DNA from: CAG-390 sp045541375
Lineage (GTDB): Bacteria; Bacillota; Clostridia; Oscillospirales; CAG-272
Length of the DNA: 64,000 nucleotides
Direction: 5' to 3'
Assembly (NCBI GenBank): GCA_045541375.1
Contig: JAZQJB010000144.1
Span: 124,001-188,000, forward strand
Below the pieces are notes generated by a model. That model was not told the origin of the DNA and did not search any database. It saw nothing but the letters and a program-made list of their open reading frames with translations. Of the stretch, positions 63,405-64,000 are shown in pieces. The position numbers and the translations under genes were made by a program. Numbering within the stretch: the first letter of the stretch is position 1; every line of letters begins with the position of its first letter.

Positions 63405-64000
63405 TGCGTTCCTCCTTCTTGGCTTTCTTGAATGTACGTTTCTTTATTCTCTTCTTTACGCCCAATTCAACCATAGCACGCTTTGGCAAATCAGACGGCA
63501 AAATATACTTTAAGATTTCCGACTTTAAAGTTTCTGCATTAAATCCTCTTGAAAGTTCACCGTCGGACGCTACAGAAATCGTACCTGTTTCTTCAGAAAT
63601 AACGATAATGATAGCATCACTTACCTCGGACAACCCCAAAGCGGCTCGGTGACGCGTGCCAAGGTCTTTATTTACATCTGCATTGGAAAGAGGCAGATAG
63701 CAACCTGCTGCATAAACGCGCTTGTCTCTGATAATCATCGCTCCATCATGCATAGGAGCCTTATCGAAGAATATATTCCTGATAAGCAAAGCGGACATAT
63801 CTGCATTAAGAATAACTCCATGCGACAAATGCTCACCAAGCTTTGTGGACCGTTCGATAACAATAAGCGCACCTGTTTTTGTTTTAGAAAGCGAATCCGA
63901 GGCTTCTGCAATAACTTCTGCAACGTTTACTATTGCTTTTGCATCGCTTTCAGAGATTCCCCTGAAATCAGAAATTTTAGTAGAACCGAATCGTTCAAGG
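63394..64000 (-). CDS. cdaA: Diadenylate cyclase CdaA, N-terminus cut by window edge
   Basis: CdaA makes cyclic di-AMP from two ATP at the membrane. About 201 residues are present; the frame is open to the window edge, and the missing N-terminus should hold the membrane helices. The DGA motif (APMHDGAMII) and RHR motif (GTRHRAALGLSE) are intact, so activity is expected. The tail is highly basic (KKRIKKRTFKKAKKEERSDE in part). cdaA-cdaR is the standard pair, normally followed by glmM. Confidence 0.95.
   Translation of the reverse strand, partial: LERFGSTKISDFRGISESDAKAIVNVAEVIAEASDSLSKTKTGALIVIERSTKLGEHLSHGVILNADMSALLIRNIFFDKAPMHDGAMIIRDKRVYAAGCYLPLSNADVNKDLGTRHRAALGLSEVSDAIIIVISEETGTISVASDGELSRGFNAETLKSEILKYILPSDLPKRAMVELGVKKRIKKRTFKKAKKEERSDE

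Overview
The window reads as a chromosomal segment of an anaerobic, endospore-forming Firmicute of class Clostridia, most likely a gut or rumen lineage near Oscillospirales. The taxonomic placement is inference. It rests on YabP/YabQ/YlmC sporulation homologues, a T-box leader, ferredoxin-dependent 2-oxoacid oxidoreductase, an Fe-S serine dehydratase, a two-gene SufBC system and consensus sigma-A promoters. Nearly every promoter found has exactly 17 bp between the -35 and -10 boxes. Coding density is high and no insertion sequence, prophage or CRISPR array was seen.

Layout. 1-3.3 kb (minus): rpsB-tsf with a structured leader and a terminator, then pyrH-frr from its own promoter. 3.3-15.5 kb (minus): a long probable operon, ruvC, rRNA-type methyltransferase, ecfA1-ecfA2-ecfT, truA, DUF5711, CvpA, a ClpE-like AAA+ unfoldase, a P-type ATPase homologue without its catalytic motifs, and a YlmC-like protein. 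15.5-23.6 kb (plus): YfhO-like membrane protein, ruvA, ruvB, an unknown membrane protein, a sorbitol-6-phosphate dehydrogenase-like SDR and a membrane-anchored M23 protein.

23.7-30.7 kb (plus) is the most striking part. A T-box riboswitch with a probable GUC (Val) specifier precedes an HTH-cupin-acyl-CoA ligase fusion, which carries a single-base frameshift in this sequence. A P-loop ATPase, all four subunits of a 2-ketoisovalerate-type ferredoxin oxidoreductase (delta, alpha, beta, gamma) and a branched-chain aminotransferase follow. A valine-starvation switch makes best sense if the pathway runs toward synthesis: branched short-chain acid to acyl-CoA, reductive carboxylation to the 2-oxoacid, then transamination to valine, leucine or isoleucine.

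30.8-38.7 kb: GNAT and sulfatase genes (plus), a heterodimeric ABC exporter with a DUF2500 gene (minus), a GH4 alpha-galactosidase-type gene (minus) and tRNA-Ser(CGA) (plus). 38.7-46.6 kb (minus): a probable operon led by ispE with an Eis-like GNAT, a split ThrE-type serine/threonine exporter, a methyltransferase-fold protein, sufC-sufB, single-chain L-serine dehydratase and a cyclase-family hydrolase. 46.6-48.9 kb (plus): htpG and a TSCPD protein. 48.9-64 kb (minus): cdaA (cut by the window edge), cdaR, an FAD protein, RseC-like, recJ, rel, dtd, hemZ, a uridine-kinase-like gene, then the conserved yabM-mazG-yabO-yabP-yabQ-divIC sporulation/division block.
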